64,000 nt of DNA from Halichondria panicea (GCF_963675165.1 NC_087383.1:3936979-4000978), one strand, 5' to 3'; shown: positions 32,126 to 44,601, counted from the first letter of the stretch. Numbers and translations: made by a program. Notes: generated by a model from the letters alone, not told the origin.

Positions 32126-35100
32126 TCAGTCTATTTTAACAACAATCTCAGGTAGTCCATTTCTCTTCCTCTCTTTGTTAGCGTCCCTGAATACTGTCTC
32201 GATACAGAATCTTAGGTGGGCGGGTACGTACAATCGTGTCAGTTCAGAGCAGTGGGTGGTTAGATGTCTGGCAAGCGTCTTCATTCCATCTTCTGTTATT
32301 GAGGCATTACGCCATATCTCCAGTCTTTTAATTTTGTTTATCAGTCCAGTTGATAGCTCCTCGATACTCTGATCAGTCAGTTCACAGGAAACCAATCTCA
32401 ATATTCTCAGAGTCTTATTGACTGCAAGTCCGGCAGCAATGTGACGACAGCTAGTCACTGTGTTACGAGACAAATCAAGATATTCGAGGGAATTGTTTGT
32501 ATTCAGAAATTTATAGAGGGCAGCTCCATTGTCGTCTGATATTGTTAGTGAGCATCTGCACAGGTTCAGGCTCTTTAATGATGTGTTAGTTGACAAGGCC
32601 TCACAGAGTGTGCAAAGTCCATTGTTACCAATGGCATTATAAGACAAATCTAATTTAGATATTGAACTAGTGTTCTCGATAATCTCAGCGATGTGTATCC
32701 CTGCTGTAGGAATATCATTATTAGAGTCGGGACACTTGGAGAGTCCTCGGGCCAGAAATTTGCAGCCTTGGTCACCAATAGAGCAACTGTGGAGGCGCAG
32801 TATGAATCCATTACTGGTGTTGGAACAAACTGATGCGAAATATCCAACAGAGAGGCAGTCAATAGGATTCATTGTAGTGCTATTAAGATATAGATTGTTA
32901 TTAAGAAGATTAGCCACAAACACACACAGTCGCGAGTCTTCAGCTTCGTATAAACAGTTGATGAGGGACAACAAAAGGATCTTCGGCTCATGAGTATTAT
33001 ACTTCTTCTCTTTCTCAGTTTTGACAACCTTTCTGACCAGATCAAAAACAGTGGCTGGAACTGGACACAAGAATCGAGGTAGCAAGCTGAGGATTGGTCT
33101 ACTAGTTCTCAGTTTGGTGATACCAGCATAAAACTGGAAGACTGCACTGAATCGAGGATTACCAAACAGCTTCTGGAATACAGAAATTTGTTGCTTGGGA
33201 GACATGAGAGAGATGTGGATTGCTGCTAGTAGCTCTTGAATAGACAAGTGGAGAAAGCAGTAGTAAACCAGATGACCATCGCTAATGATACTGGGAACAG
33301 TTTGTAATAATCCAACGTTTGAAATCTCCTTTGGAATGCGAAGAGCGGTCAAATCACCGTCAGTAAATGTTGCTTTGTTTTGTTCAATCCCATGATATGC
33401 AAGTTGACACATTTGTATGGTCTGTGTTCTGATTTCTGAGGGCAGTGAGTCTGGGGATGTGATGTTTCCCACTGGAGTAGTTTTCCCCAACCTATCCTGG
33501 AGGTATCTTTTGAGAGAGCTCTGGACAACTGATGTGAATATCCCGTGGTTGGATGTGGGGAGTGAGTGGTTATCAGAAAGGAAGCAATTAACGACAATGG
33601 AAGCATTGAGGGGGAGGTAGCAGCTACCTTCTACCACTGGGTTCTCTCGAACTCTCTCCAGTAGAGTCTGCACAGCTTGTGAGTCACCTTTCAGACACTC
33701 CTTGAAATACAGTTCTAGTTCATGTGGAGTGAACCCCAACACCTCCACCCTGGACGATACACGTGGGTGGAGCTTAGCTGAAGACGACGGGCGAGATGTT
33801 ACAATGACGGCGGATTTATGTAGCGGACTTTCTTGTGCAAAGTCTGGTTCAACTAGTTTGTTGATGATCGAGTCTCCATGGAGGTCAGAAGGAAGCTCGT
33901 CCCACCCGTCCAGCACCCACAGTACACCTTTGCCATCAGTTTCTAAAATTTCATCTCCTATCTGGCTTGCGTGTGTTGATTTCCTACAAGGGAGAAGGTC
34001 TTCTATTTTCTTGGCTTCTCTAACAAGTGGATCTCTCAGTCTCACGAGGATTGCAATATTAAACTCTTGGAACAGTTTTCCCTCTGCCCACTCCTGACAG
34101 ATGTGTAGAGCAAGGGTGCTCTTGCCAGAGCCGGGAGCTCCTTCAATCAACACAAAGTTTCGTCTATTTCCAATCTCAGAGAAAATGTTAGTCAAGTTAA
34201 CCGGAGTTTTTTGAAGTAAAATATCGTCGATTTTTCCTGTGATTGATAGTCTAACAAATTCATCGTCGATTCTTCCTCTCTGTATTTCCTCCTTCTGAAT
34301 CATGGCCAGCTTGAAAACTTTGTTTGTTGGGATGGGAGGCCATTGTGTGGCTGATGTGGATACTTGTGTTCTGTAGCGACTTTGTAGGTAGTCCCTGTAC
34401 AAGGACAGCTTGTGGTTCAGCAGGACCCTCTCTCGGGAGGGGGGACACGAGGTGGTGGAGTCTGGGGAAACAAACAATAGGTGAGTACCATTCCTGGTGA
34501 TAGTTATTATACCAATAGAGAGAATGGTATGTGTAACAATAGCAATTAAGTTGACAGTCCCTGCAATCACTCCCACAACGTATGGTACCACAATGACCAC
34601 ACTCCCACATGACAGACTCACATTTGTCAGACAAGTACTTGCACACTTGAACAGCAACGTCTCCTTTGAGCAGGGAGAGTAAGATGAGTAGCAGAGCTTG
34701 GAAGGTGGCTTGTAGTTGGTTTTTACTCTGCCAATATTCTAGGGCAAGTTTCATTCCGGCTTGAGTGCGGTTTAGACGTGTTTTAGCCTTCACTTCGCTT
34801 ACGTCAGTTTTCTGTCCAGGTGACAGCTCCAGCTTTTCAAGATAGTCATCAGTGTTATCGAAACATGCTGCTAACTCGGGTAGATCTGGTTTCTGTATTG
34901 CTGTATTGAGCTGCTCATCAGTCAGTTTCAATTCTGTCTTCAGATCATCAATTGTGAGCTCTGAGGGAATTCACCATAAAAATAGTAATAATTTTGTAGC
35001 AGTGAGTCAGTGGACTCTAATATCTGTCTATGCACGTCATACGTACAATAGATGTTATACTACCAAAGGTGAAAGTGGTGTAGAACCATAGATGATATAG

Positions 35101-35253
35101 ATATAGATCTAGTGCTGATGTCAGTATAGTAGAACCAAGATCTAGATCCCGAGCGAGCTAGATATAGGGCATGTGTAATGTGTAATGTGTGTACTAATCT
35201 AACTGAATCATTCAAGGACTTAGATTACCTTGATTTTGCTCTTTAGTGGCCAT
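32126..35253 (-). CDS. NLR-B: DEATH-NACHT-LRR protein
   Basis: Proposed exons on the minus strand: 35253-35229 (MATKEQNQ), 34960-34571 and 34461-32126, giving 916 residues. Exon 2 encodes a DEATH-like helical domain (QLNTAIQKPDLPELAACF, LELSPGQKTDVSEVKAK). Exon 3 has NACHT with Walker A GAPGSGKST (near 34125), Walker B VLWVLDGWDELP (near 33915), a winged-helix region (FLHLSIQELLAAIHISLM), and LRRs (about 32850-32180: SISKLDLSYNAIG, SLEYLDLSRNTVTS). The family senses microbial or stress signals and oligomerises through NACHT. Against NLR-A, exon 2 lacks 2 bp near 34607, so the frame works only if an intron with donor GGA|GTGATT and acceptor CCCCAG is removed. Read without that intron, the other frame gives a hydrophobic, membrane-like linker instead. 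The donor is my choice, made to keep the frame; without RNA it is uncertain. Confidence 0.75.
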
Positions 35254-36039
35254 TCCAACATGTACATCTAGTTTGTTTACTTGCCAGAGTTTGTTTACTT
35301 GCTTGGCTAGTTCCCTGCTGTGGACCACTCCCTTTATAGCTGTGAGAGGGTGTGGTTATTTAATAATTACTTCACATCTGGTCAGCCTCTACTGTAAAAA
35401 CCTCTGCTCTCACGCTAAGTTTACAGCTTGGTCTACTATAAATCAAGACACAGAACTAGATCTAACTATGGCGACGTGCTTCTGCTGCCCCAAACCTCGC
35501 TACAAACGGCTGGTTGATGGGCTCTTCCCAGAGGACCCTCAAACACCCACACCTGTGTCTGCTAATATGGACAAGCTGCTCTTCTTTGCTCAAACCTCCC
35601 CTGACCATCTGGACAATATTGGAGAGTACCCCGCTCTGAGACTGCGTCGGAGCCTGCAAAGAGAGAAAAACGGGTTAGACGACTATTTCAGAGACGTAGA
35701 CATACCTGTACAATGTCGACATGTCATATATAGCTAGGGGAAATTTATCAACCATCCCCATACCTCCGGAACAGAAAATGGTGTATATATGTGGCTGGGA
35801 ACTTTAAATGTTATATCTATGATACAACTATAGTATCCAATGGCTTTTTCTCACAAACATGGTACAAAATACCATTTTCATGCCCCTCCCTCCCCCCAGG
35901 CATGTGGCTCTGCAAGTGACGGAGAAGCTGCTGTCCGCCTGTGACTCACAAAAGCTCCAGTTGATTGTGGATAGCTACCTGGATATACTGCATAATATGC
36001 TGGAAACTAGCAACACAGAACGGCCACCAATTCGGTGAG

Positions 36040-36110
36040 TAGGGAGTGTGTGTGGGTGTGGGAGTGTGGTGTGTGTGGGTGTGTGTGTGTGTGTGTGGGT
36101 GGGTGGGTGA
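36040..36110. repeat. GT-rich microsatellite in EFR3 intron 2
   Basis: A GTGTGGGTGTG run directly after the exon 2 donor. A second (GT)n run (40632-40683) follows the exon 9 donor. Confidence 0.8.
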
Positions 36111-37035
36111 GTGCAGAGAGTGAACTTGTATCTTCACGATTAGATTGCATGTACATATACTTTTCATTTTGTAAATAGTGTATTGTGTATACAACACATT
36201 GACGACCCTTCCTCCACACACACACACAGTTTGTGAAGTTTGCCGAGTGAGAGGAAGGGAACACCCCCTACCACAGACAGTACGACTTCCTCATCCACCG
36301 CTTTGCCTCTCTTAGCCTCACCAAGAATGTCGATGACGCCGACAAATATCACGAGTATTGCCATTTACTGTTTTGAAATGAGTTTGAGTGGCCACAGGTC
36401 GAAGTGTTAGGTGTCATATTTTAACTGTACTGCCCTTAGGGTGCTCTGTCACATGCATTACTTGTGATCACATTGCTTTCATCACCAACTCCACCCCTCC
36501 CCACTACACCTCACACAGGACACAGGACGCGAATGGCTGGGTTGCAAGGGCTGAGGGGAGTGATAAAGAAGATTGGTCGGCAAGACAACCTCCAGATGAA
36601 CATTTGGGACCTAGATCACATGAACAAGATAGTGCCACCCTTCCTCTTCAATATGCACAGTCACAGTGTCGCCCAGTCAAGGTATACTATAATTATGTAA
36701 TAACATTAATAGTATCTACAAGTTGCTGCTCCTGGAGCACTGGCTAATACACAATCATACATACTGTAGCTTCAATGAGCGACTTACACGCACCATTACC
36801 CATTGGTGGCCTTAGGCAATGTGTATGAGTATATGCAGTGTGTGCCCATAGTAACCCCCCTCCCACTCTGACAGAGAGTCTGGTGAGATCCAGCCTCTTG
36901 TGGAGGAGGGGGACAGTCTGGGAGGGTACTCTCAGGATAGTCTCACTGAGCTCATCACTTTTGCCGGACTCTCTCACATCGACAGTGTCCTCAAGCCAAT
37001 ACTGCAGTAAGTCAGTCAATGCCTCGTGTGCGTAG

Positions 37036-37205
37036 GTGCTACTTGTAGGCAAGGTGGTTTCCCTAATGTATATGTATATAGTGTACATGCGTAGGTATTA
37101 CAACACTGTACTTGTAGGCAAGGTGGTTTCCCTAATATATATGTATACAGTGTACATGCGTAGGTATTACAACACTGTACTTGTAGGCAAGGTGGTTTCC
37201 CTAAC
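37036..37205 (+). repeat. Tandem repeat of about 73 bp, 2.3 copies (EFR3 intron 5)
   Basis: The unit contains CTTGTAGGCAAGGTGGTTTC and GTACATGCGTAGGTATTACA. The three copies of the first word start near 37042, 37111 and 37182. Confidence 0.85.
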
Positions 37206-38161
37206 TTAAATCGAACTGCATGTTCAGCAGGAGTGCATTAGGATTCTTATTGAACTCCTGATATTAGTAAAGTGCTATGACTATTGTGCAATGTTGTCTC
37301 AGCAGGTCTAGTAGCCTCGATCCCAGGCCTTACTTTTCCTTGCTGTTGTCACTGTTCATCCATAAATCATAAGAAAGACATAGTGAGGCAGCAAAGAAAG
37401 AAATGGGCGTACAGTTAAGAAAAAGTAAGGCCTGGTTCGGGAAATCGCGTGATCCACAAGGATTTTTATGAACGTGGGCGATATGTAGCCCACAATCGTG
37501 ACGTAAGATATTCTCCCACGCATTCAGAGTTAATTAATAAGACTGTACTGAGACAACACCAAGCTGTGCTGCAAGTCAGATCAGAGAACCAGCGTGGCCA
37601 GCTCTGGTGGCAGTAGCTACCTGCTATATGATAATGATGACTAAGCTATTCTTGATCTATACTATCAGTAGACTATATAATAGCATGTAGAAAGACACAA
37701 GAAAAGGTGGATAGTCTGATAGAATCTGAACATAATAACTAGTAGATCATCTAGCTAAGCCTAAGGTATAGCTAGCTATAGTGCTTGCAAACTTCCAGTT
37801 CCAAGTCCATGTCCAGCTTGCTGCAGGCAAAGTTTTATTAGTCATAGATCTCTACGTGGGCAGTCCAACATCTCTAGCTCAGCATTCCCACGCTCATTTT
37901 CACCCTTCTACCACCCTTCTACCCTCACACGACTTCCCGATACAGGCTCTCCTTTTTCCTAACTCTACGTCTATTTCTTTCTTTATTCCTCCAATTAATA
38001 CCGTATTTTATCTCATTGAACGATTAATACAGTATTTTATCTTATTGAACGATTGTGATAAAGAACAGAAAAAGGAGAGCCTGTGTAGAGGCTACAGGTC
38101 TAGCACCATGACAACCATTGTCTCATTTCCTGTGTGTAACACTCCATTGCTTCCCTTGTAG
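37206..38161. other. EFR3 intron 5, remainder
   Basis: No coding signal. Contains an inverted pair around AGGCCTTACTTTTCCTT (37327) and AAAAAGTAAGGCCTGG (37419), and a short duplication of TTTTATCTCATTGAACGATT (38005 and 38034). Confidence 0.5.
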
Positions 38162-38343
38162 ACACTTTGACCTAAACAAACTATGGATATGAGACAAGGA
38201 ATTCACAGCTGGTGTGTACGTCATCGTCGTGGAAGCCATGCAGGTACACGTATATACATGCACTGGTGGCCAAGTGTCTCACCATAGTGTATAGTGCATC
38301 ATACTTGATAAAATATATACTATACGGTACCTACATGTACATG

Positions 38344-38761
38344 TGTATTGTACTTTCCACTCACATGTACCCCCTCAGTGTACAGTATTTATCATGTACC
38401 CCCCACAGCCCCCCACATGTACATGTGTATTGTGCTTTCCACTCACATGTACCCCCTCTTATCATGTACCCCCCACAGCCCCCCACTGTACAGTATCCAC
38501 ACACATGTATGTACCCCCACAGCCCCCCAGTGTACATTATCCACTTACATGTACCCCCACAGCCCCCAGGGTACATTATCCACTGTACATGTACCCCCAC
38601 AGCCCCCCAGTGTACATTATCCACTTACATGTACCCCCACAGCCCCCCAGTGTTCATTATCCACTGTATATGTATCCCCACGCCCCCCAGTGTACAGTAT
38701 CTATCATGTACCCCCCACAGCCTCCCAGGGTAACATTATCCACTTACATGTACCCCCACAG
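38344..38761 (+). repeat. Minisatellite of amplified 3' splice-site sequence
   Basis: About ten units of 38-45 bp built from CCACTTACATGTACCCCCAC, then AGCCCCCCAGTGTACATTAT. Each unit contains a CCCCCACAG or CCCCCCACAG, and the last is the real acceptor of EFR3 exon 7 (exon starts 38762). It looks as if the intron end itself was amplified. Confidence 0.85.
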
Positions 38762-40628
38762 AGACAGGATCGGTACAAGGCCGTCCAATTGCTGGTGGAC
38801 CACCTGGATGCCAAGGTGAAGGAGTCCTGGGAGACCAAACAAGGGATCCTCGGCACACTCTCTAAGTGTGTTGCCGTGGCAGCAGACAGCTCTCTAGGTG
38901 AGTCTCCATGGTAAAGTACTTGTACGGTTGCACACACTATTTTTGGGCCATTTTCTAAAGAAGGCTATACGCATTTATTCTTCGTACTTAGATGCTTTCA
39001 TAGCTGTTATTAAAGTTTGTACATGACATTGTATGTTTTGACACTGGCTTAATCTTCATAATTATACGTACCCGTCTTACTAGAATATTTTGCGGGTGAA
39101 AAACCTTTTCGAATGAGCCAAATCAGCAGAAAATTTGACCCTTTGCGATTTAACTATTGCGTTCTGGCAAGGATCGTGTGTATTTACTAGTATTAATTTA
39201 GGTTTTGCGGATATTATTGTTGCGAATTGATCAACCCTCGCAAAATTCGCAAAATGTTTGATGCTCGCAAAACAATCTAGTAATACCGTAGTGTGGTTTA
39301 ATTCCACGCTTTAAATCTGCATACATGTATTTACATTACTTAGCTTGTGTCCACTCATGCAGGTCCGTCTGTACTGGATATATTCCGTACACTGGTCCGC
39401 CACCTCCGTATCTCCATAGAAACCGTTTCAGAAGGCCCCTCCGACCTCACCTCCTCTCTGACCTTTCAGCAATCCATCACTATCACTGTGGAGGAGTTTG
39501 CAGGAGTCCTTCCCGACTATCACAAGCCAGATATACTGGGGCTCATCAGCTCTTATGTACCCGTGGCCTCAGGGGGTCTTGATAGCGGAGCCACCACTGG
39601 ACTATCTGTACATCCTCTGGCAGCTCAGGACACTCAAAACAGGTGAGAATTGTATTTTAAAGCAGTTGCTTCATTTAGCTATTTGTGTACATGTACGTGT
39701 TTAGTTTCCTGTCATAAACACTGTTTGTACATGTACGTGTTCTCTGATTCTGGTGCCTTCGTGAATCCTGTTTATAGCAGTAACCTTTGAGTAGACTATG
39801 ATATTATGTTATACTTATTGTCCATACATCAGAATTTATGGCAGTAAACCTCCGAGGACGTGGGCGAGGCCAAGGATGGTTTACGTTTGCCATAAATTCG
39901 AATGTAGTGGACAGTAAGTGTTATATACCCACTTGAATGAAAAGTACTTGTTACCTAAGCTACCTTACCTTGGATACAACTAGCTAACAGTCTCAAAAAC
40001 TATTGAGGCAAAAAGGTTGTGCGTATAGCTTTTAGCCAGTGCTAAGCTTCTAGCTCTACGCACTAACTTAATTGTCAATGTCCAAGCAGTGAGCCCCACC
40101 CATCCTCCAGCCTTCCTGGTGTTTAGTGAGCCCCACCCATCTGTCCTGCCTTTGTCAACAAGTGTCTAGCTTCTTTTTGGCTGTGTAGATCTAGTATAAA
40201 TCAGTGCGCCCTCAAGGCAAGGGAGTTTATGAGGAATGTGCTCCAGGGCTGGGGTTTATGGTAGTTAAACCCCAGCCAGTTGCTATGATACAGATCCCAA
40301 GTGGGGAATATTATAGAGGATGATCTGCTTATAATTATGTGACCATGCACAATAGACTGTGTGCATTACTAAGTGTTTAAGCTTCCATAATTGTATTCTC
40401 TCCTTTATTATGCAGCCCCATGTTGACTACCTCCCTGGTCAAGTTTTGGAGGGCGGTGGCTGACACCTGTCACGCATCAGTGCTGGAGACTGCGTTCCCA
40501 GGGCAACTGTTTGCCTCCCTCATCCAATTGCTCCTCATTCGAGAGCCCAGCACACAGCTAGATGTGGCCCTACTCTGGCATCGTCTCGTAGATCACCATG
40601 CCAAAAAGGACAAGATTCCTCTCAACAC

Positions 40629-40671
<43 letters not shown>

Positions 40672-41231
40672 GGTGCGTGCGTGCGTGCACCTTGCTATGT
40701 TCAGTGTACATTTGAGGCACACTAGATTTTATTTGTTAGTTACACAGGTCCATATGAGCTTTTGTGTTAACTTTCACTATGTATACAATCATGTGCAGTG
40801 CTTACAGCTACATGTACGTGTATTTATACCCTTCCTTTGTGCAGTGATTGGGTGAGTCTGGAGGCTGTAAGGCTCTCACTGGGTGTGGTTTTGAAAGGAT
40901 TCCTCTCTAAAACAGTCAACTCTCTCTTCACCAATCTCCTGGAACTGGCCAAAGCTCTCTGCACTAGCCCTGCTAACACACTCGCTTTCTACCAACTCGT
41001 ATTTCTCCTGACACTGGAATTCTCTTATTAAGGGCTCTCAGATATACTGGTCTTCCTACACCAGCTGCAAGAGCTTGCTGTGAAGGAGAAAGGCCTTGAG
41101 GCACATCACAGAGTGATGCTACATACTACAGTGGCGGGTGTGCTGTATATAGCGTCCAAGATTAGTCGAAACGAGGTACTTAAGACGCACATCGATGGAG
41201 TGATTGCTAAGGAGGGAGACAGCTCCGAAGG

Positions 41232-41717
41232 GTGAGCAGGGTGTCATACAGGGGGGAAGGGGGATATCCCCCTCTAGCTCCAATACCCCCTAAGATTTAC
41301 ATTTAGGTACTAGTCGGAGTTCATAGCTGGCAATTTTACATACTAACAGCAAGAGTTCATGATAAAGGTCTATTATGAACTCTCTTGCTAACAGTTGACC
41401 TTTTTTTTAGCAAAATTTTTTAGTCACTTTTCTTATTACCCCCTCTATTTCAAAATCCTGTATGACACCCTGGTGAGTATGGGGCAGTCTTGTACATGTG
41501 TGGGGGGACAGTATTGAGGGTTGAGTATACCTACCAGATCACGAAATTCCTGAATGGGCGGGCGCAGGAGTTGTTCTAATTATTTTGCTTTGTTGATCCT
41601 TTACCTGTCAATTTGGTAACGATCATCCCATGTATATACTAATTACAATGTTGTTTGCATGGGAGTAGATCTTTACCAAATGCATTAATTTTGATGTGTT
41701 TTTCTTTTACCTTCTAG
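41232..41717. other. Noncoding, EFR3 truncation point
   Basis: An inverted repeat around GGGTGTCATACAGG (41240) and CCTGTATGACACCC (41457) brackets 41240-41471, probably a small inserted element with about 14 bp or longer ends. The segment 41590-41717 is similar to 10925-11030 in gene X copy A. Confidence 0.55.
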
Positions 41718-41846
41718 AGTGGTAGTAAGAAGAAGTGCAGTCATCTAGACATGGAGGAGAAGCTGCTCAAGAGATCTCAAATCATGGATCCTGGTGTCAT
41801 GGCTGAGCTGGAGTGAGAATTGGAACTGGCCAACAGCAAGGCAGAT
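41718..41846 (+). pseudogene. Gene X coiled-coil exon with shared stop (second copy)
   Basis: Acceptor CCTTCTAG, then MEEKLLKRSQIM and an AELE-stop-ELELANSKAD pattern, ending at GAT|GTGAGT. The TGA sits in exactly the same place as in 11507-11654. Confidence 0.55.
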
Positions 41847-42814
41847 GTGAGTAGTTTTAAATTAGCATGTACGCAAGCACACTGTGTCTGTGGTACATGT
41901 ATATCAGACTAGTCTTACAGGTTGCAGTAGATTTGTTGTGTCATATCCGCGAGGTACCGGTCTAAGCAGATGTTACATGTACGTGCCCATTCATATCTCT
42001 CACGCTAGAGGTTAGGGGTCACGTGACTGCGATTAGGTTTTGGGGGAATACAGAAAGAGGGGCCCCTGTGATTAGCAGTATTAAGAGCCTCATTTAGCCC
42101 CTCCCCCCCTAATCGAAACTATAAGTGAGAGGCATGCATTAGCACATTGCAGTTTGCAACACTCGTTATATTATTAGTGAGTTTTCATGATTTTAGTCCA
42201 TTTATCATCTGTTGGTTTAAGTTACCGTAATGTCGGTTTATCATGTTTTCCTGTTCCTTTGCACAGTTTGTGTGTGTTATGTCACTGTGATCGACCCACC
42301 CCATGCTGGAGGTTGATGTGAGTTAATTGAGACTGAGAATGATGCCCTGTCAGTAATGAACCCGAACACTCACTCATGCCTTCAAGAAGTTTAGGTAAGA
42401 ACTAATATTATTTTTACCAAAGTTGTGGTTAAAGAGTTTATAATACTGTAGGACTGGAAATATTTCGTATTTTAAATATTCATACAGCCACGTTGAGCCT
42501 ATTGCTGTAGAATAGTTTGTAGTTTTATTTTTCGTACAGTGCATGTATGATGCTCTACAGTACGAAATATACAAACATTTTCACCATACAACCTCTACTT
42601 ATACGGTATGTCACAAATACTCACTATTGTCAGGGTTTCAAGCAGGATTTTTAGCTAAGGGGGGAAATGACGACGGCCGTACGTTGTTGAACATTTGGGG
42701 GGGTTCGGGGGGCAGCCACAGGAAAAATTTGGCGGAATGATTGTCCAAGGTGCAATTTGGAGGTTTTGTGCTTAAAACTATTCAGTCTAGTTCCTTACTG
42801 CATTGTACACCTTC
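41847..42814. other. Noncoding with gene X traces
   Basis: Around 42333-42394 GAGAATGATGCCCTGTCAG is a worn copy of the FEAENAALSEM exon (25199-25255). 41995-42125 holds an imperfect inverted repeat with GATTAGGTTTTGGGGG- and CCCCCCTAATCGAAAC-type ends. No intact gene. Confidence 0.4.
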
Positions 42815-43880
42815 AGAGCTTATGGTCCCACTATGTACATGCACTGCCTATGGTCCCACTATGTACATGCACTGCTTATGGTCCCACTATGTACATGCAC
42901 TGCTTATGGCCCCACTATGTACATGCACTGCTTATGGCCCCACTATGTACATGCACTGCCTATGGCCCCACTATGTACATGCACTGCCTATGGCCCCACT
43001 ATGTACATGCACTGCCTATGGTCCCACTATGTACATGCACTGCCTATGGCCCCACTATGTACATGCACTGCCTATGGTCCCACTATGTACATGCACTGCC
43101 TATGGTCCCACTATGTACATGCACTGCCTATGGCCCCACTATGTACATGCACTGCTTATGGCCCCACTATGTACATGCACTGCCTATGGCCCCACTATGT
43201 ACATGCACTGCCTATGGCCCCACTATGTACATGCACTGCCTATGGCCCCACTATGTACATGCACTGCCTATGGCCCCACTATGTACATGCACTGCCTATG
43301 GTCCCACTATGTACACGCACTGCCTATGGTCCCACTATGTACACGCACTGCCTATGGTCCCACTATGTACACGCACTGCCTATGGTCCCACTATGTACAC
43401 GCACTGCCTATGGTCCCACTATGTACACGCACTGCCTATGGTCCCACTATGTACACGCACTGCCTATGGTCCCACTATGTACACGCACTGCCTATGGTCC
43501 CACTATGTACACGCACTGCCTATGGTCCCACTATGTACACGCACTGCCTATGGTCCCACTATGTACACGCACTGCCTATGGTCCCACTATGTACACGCAC
43601 TGCCTATGGTCCCACTATGTACACGCACTGCCTATGGCCCCACTATGTACACGCACTGCCTATGGCCCCACTATGTACACGCACTGCCTATGGTCCCACT
43701 ATGTACATGCACTGCTTATGGCCCCACTATGTACATGCACTGCCTATGGTCCCACTATGTACATGCACTGCCTATGACCCCACTATGTACATGCACTGCC
43801 TATGGTCCCACTATGTACACCTATGGTCCCACTAAGTACATGCACTGCCTATGGCCCCACTATGTACATGCACTGTTTGA
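42815..43880 (+). repeat. 28 bp minisatellite, about 38 copies
   Basis: The unit is CCACTATGTACATGCACTGC plus CTATGGTC. Because 28 is not a multiple of 3 and the unit has no stop in any plus frame, all three frames stay open for over 320 codons; these are not genes. Variants are clustered: TACACGCACT replaces TACATGCACT in a continuous block of about 14 units (43312-43685), and GGCC versus GGTC also clusters. Confidence 0.95.
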
Positions 43881-44601
43881 TGTCCTTTGCAGTACTTCGT
43901 ACTAACAGTTTCTTCAGCCTTCACACTGCTTTCCATACATTCAGTGGACGGTTAGTAACTACATATATATCATATCTGCTGGTATGTGCAAGCTAGTCCC
44001 CGCCCATTCTCCATTTCAGATCCTCACCATAATTTGTATGTGAGTTTCCATATATATCACCAAGAGTAGATCGTGAGAGCATTTACTATAATATTGATGC
44101 CCCCTTATAGCGGGTAATTTTTGATGGTCTCGCAGATCAGCCATTTTTGTAACCCTTAAAAAGTACCCATTTAACATACAGGCCATCATTGTGTTGTTTG
44201 CATAGCAACATTGTATGGTATTTTGTTGTTTTGTGGTAATGCAGTGAGCAAACAGCTGTACCACTACCACATAGTGGTTGTATTACCTGTGTGTGTGTGT
44301 GTACATGATCGACCACCATGCAATTTGAGTTTGCATGCAGCAAAAATGCAAAAATAGTCATCATGATAATGTGTGTATCTGTAGCCTCCACCGAGGCATC
44401 AGCACCCGCGGTGCTTTCATTAATACATGTACCTGCAATTATATATACCTTTAGTTAATCACATTAACTAATGTGGTGACATGTAGTACTAATGTGATGA
44501 TGTCATTATTCTACAACATGGGGGGGAAGAACCACCCCCCCAATAGATGAAACCCTGACTAACTGATACAGTACCAGAAATGCAAACTTTATATGGGGAA
44601 A
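43881..44601 (+). repeat. Segmental duplication, second copy of 12890-13260
   Basis: 43885-44310 matches 12900-13260 (GCAGTACTTCGTACTAACAG; CTAGTCCCCGCCCATTCTCC). It includes a partial TATAGCGGGTAATTTTTGA MITE end at 44108. The rest to 44601 is noncoding. Confidence 0.75.

Larger units (their letters stand above)
35468..41231 (+). pseudogene. EFR3: EFR3-like gene, disabled and 3'-truncated
   Basis: EFR3 is the palmitoylated plasma-membrane anchor of the PI 4-kinase IIIalpha complex (with TTC7 and FAM126). Ten exons match its armadillo-like N-terminal two-thirds: 35468-35673 (ATCFCCPKPRYKRLVDGLFP, with the Cys cluster), 35900-36034, 36230-36354 (FVKFAE, NTPYHRQYDFLIHRF), 36526-36681 (MAGLQGLRGVIKKIG, NIWDLDHMNKIVP), 36875-37006, 38162-38243, 38762-38897, 39363-39642, 40416-40628, 40845-41231. 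All have GT-AG borders. Lesions: the exon 2/3 junction is out of phase; TGA at 36248, TGA at 38190, TAA at 41029 are in frame; no exons for the C-terminal third are seen. It starts 215 bases from NLR-B, divergently. Intron 6 holds a minisatellite. A functional EFR3 should exist elsewhere in the genome. The identification comes from memory of the family and is strong over exons 1-4 and 7-8. Confidence 0.82.

Noticed and set aside
36245-36276. Tiny intron removing the TGA in EFR3 exon 3 (GTGAGA...CCACAG)
   Set aside because: It would be about 30 bases, too short, and would delete residues (EEGNTPYHR) that match EFR3.
42741-43905. Three overlapping frames of 324-382 codons
   Set aside because: The 28 bp unit has no stops in any frame; three open frames at once argue against coding.
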